5,490 nt of DNA from Acidobacteriota bacterium (lineage in GTDB: Bacteria; Acidobacteriota; Terriglobia; Bryobacterales; Bryobacteraceae): NCBI GenBank assembly GCA_021788955.1, contig JAJYKC010000230.1:1-5490 (forward strand), in the 5' to 3' direction. Shown in pieces: positions 5,302 through 5,490 of this stretch (positions are counted from its first letter, which is position 1; each line of letters opens with the position of its first letter). A program made the position numbers and the translations under genes. Below the pieces are notes generated by a model. The model had not been told where the DNA came from and ran no database searches. It saw nothing but the letters and a program-made list of their open reading frames with translations.

Positions 5302-5490
5302 GAGACTCTGGTCCTTGCATCCCTCTGTACTCGACCGCGTGGGGCTGGTTGCCCTGTGGCGCGAAGGCCTGCTCGCCCAAAAAGTGCTCCTGGGCCAGAC
5401 GAGTGGCTACCGCTTTCACCCTCAACTCGCACGTTTTCGAGCATGCAAGAATCCTGTTGCGGCGATCAGCACGTACCTATGGGGAGATCG
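5300..5490 (+). CDS. Pyrimidine-dimer DNA glycosylase / endonuclease V family (5' part, runs off right edge)
   Basis: The ATG at 5300 opens a frame that is uninterrupted to the window end (63 full codons). It starts MRLWSLHPSVLD, then GLVALWREGLLAQKVLLGQ, TSGYRFHPQLARFRA and NPVAAISTYLWGD. This is the N-terminal half of the bacterial pyrimidine dimer DNA glycosylase/endonuclease V family (PF03013), usually about 140-150 residues, which excises UV-induced pyrimidine dimers in base-excision repair. Arg21-Glu22 (WREG) line up with Arg22-Glu23 of phage T4 endonuclease V, where Glu23 is catalytic. The T4 enzyme uses the amino group of Thr2 as nucleophile; residue 2 here is Arg, as expected for this bacterial MRLWSLHP branch. 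GC3 is 40 of 63 codons, well below the neighbouring gene, which hints at foreign origin. No Shine-Dalgarno is seen before the ATG. It is the only plus-strand gene in the window. Confidence 0.92.
   Translation, partial: MRLWSLHPSVLDRVGLVALWREGLLAQKVLLGQTSGYRFHPQLARFRACKNPVAAISTYLWGD

Noticed and set aside
5276..5425. Upstream extension of the CIA30-type protein to TTG 5425
   Set aside because: It lies opposite the glycosylase gene, has a weaker GC3 bias, and its residues do not look like CIA30 or a signal peptide.

Overview
The window is GC-rich with very high third-position GC, and nearly all coding capacity is on the minus strand. Three traits suggest a Gram-negative soil-type bacterium: two outer-membrane beta-barrel proteins, Ala/Pro-rich periplasmic linkers, and a CIA30-type carbohydrate-binding-like domain. 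Acidobacteriota of the Solibacter/Bryobacter type fit best. This placement is inferred from gene style alone; no rRNA or marker gene is present.

Layout from left to right: (1) 1-1662, minus, a porin with signal peptide, periplasmic coiled coil and beta-barrel, whose last few residues run off the left edge. (2) 1663-1815, an intergenic leader with small inverted repeats. (3) 1816-2220 and 2220-3215, minus, a translationally coupled pair. The first-transcribed gene encodes an outer-membrane barrel of the MetA/phenol-degradation type. The second encodes a small secreted protein with an HMA-like fold but no cysteine. (4) 3337-4692, minus, a PhoR-type membrane histidine kinase with HAMP-like, PAS, HisKA and HATPase regions and no adjacent response regulator. 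(5) 4722-4792, a tandem array of ten GGAGTCA-type heptamers between the kinase and the next gene. (6) 4790-5275, minus, a CIA30-type domain protein that looks like an isolated or N-terminally lost domain. (7) 5300 to the right edge, plus, the first 63 codons of a pyrimidine-dimer DNA glycosylase (endonuclease V family) with a clearly lower GC3.

Only the 3215-to-1816 pair is convincingly an operon, through a shared-base stop/start and a strong GGAGG. The porin has its own ribosome binding site and a 153-bp leader. The kinase is separated from its neighbours by 97 and 121 bp. No single pathway links all the genes. The most notable points are the compositional and strand break at about 5275-5300, the heptamer array supplying the stop codon of one gene and lying just upstream of a kinase start, and the cysteine-free HMA-like protein paired with an outer-membrane barrel. 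Long plus-strand ORFs opposite the porin, the barrel and the kinase are antisense shadows caused by the high GC3.
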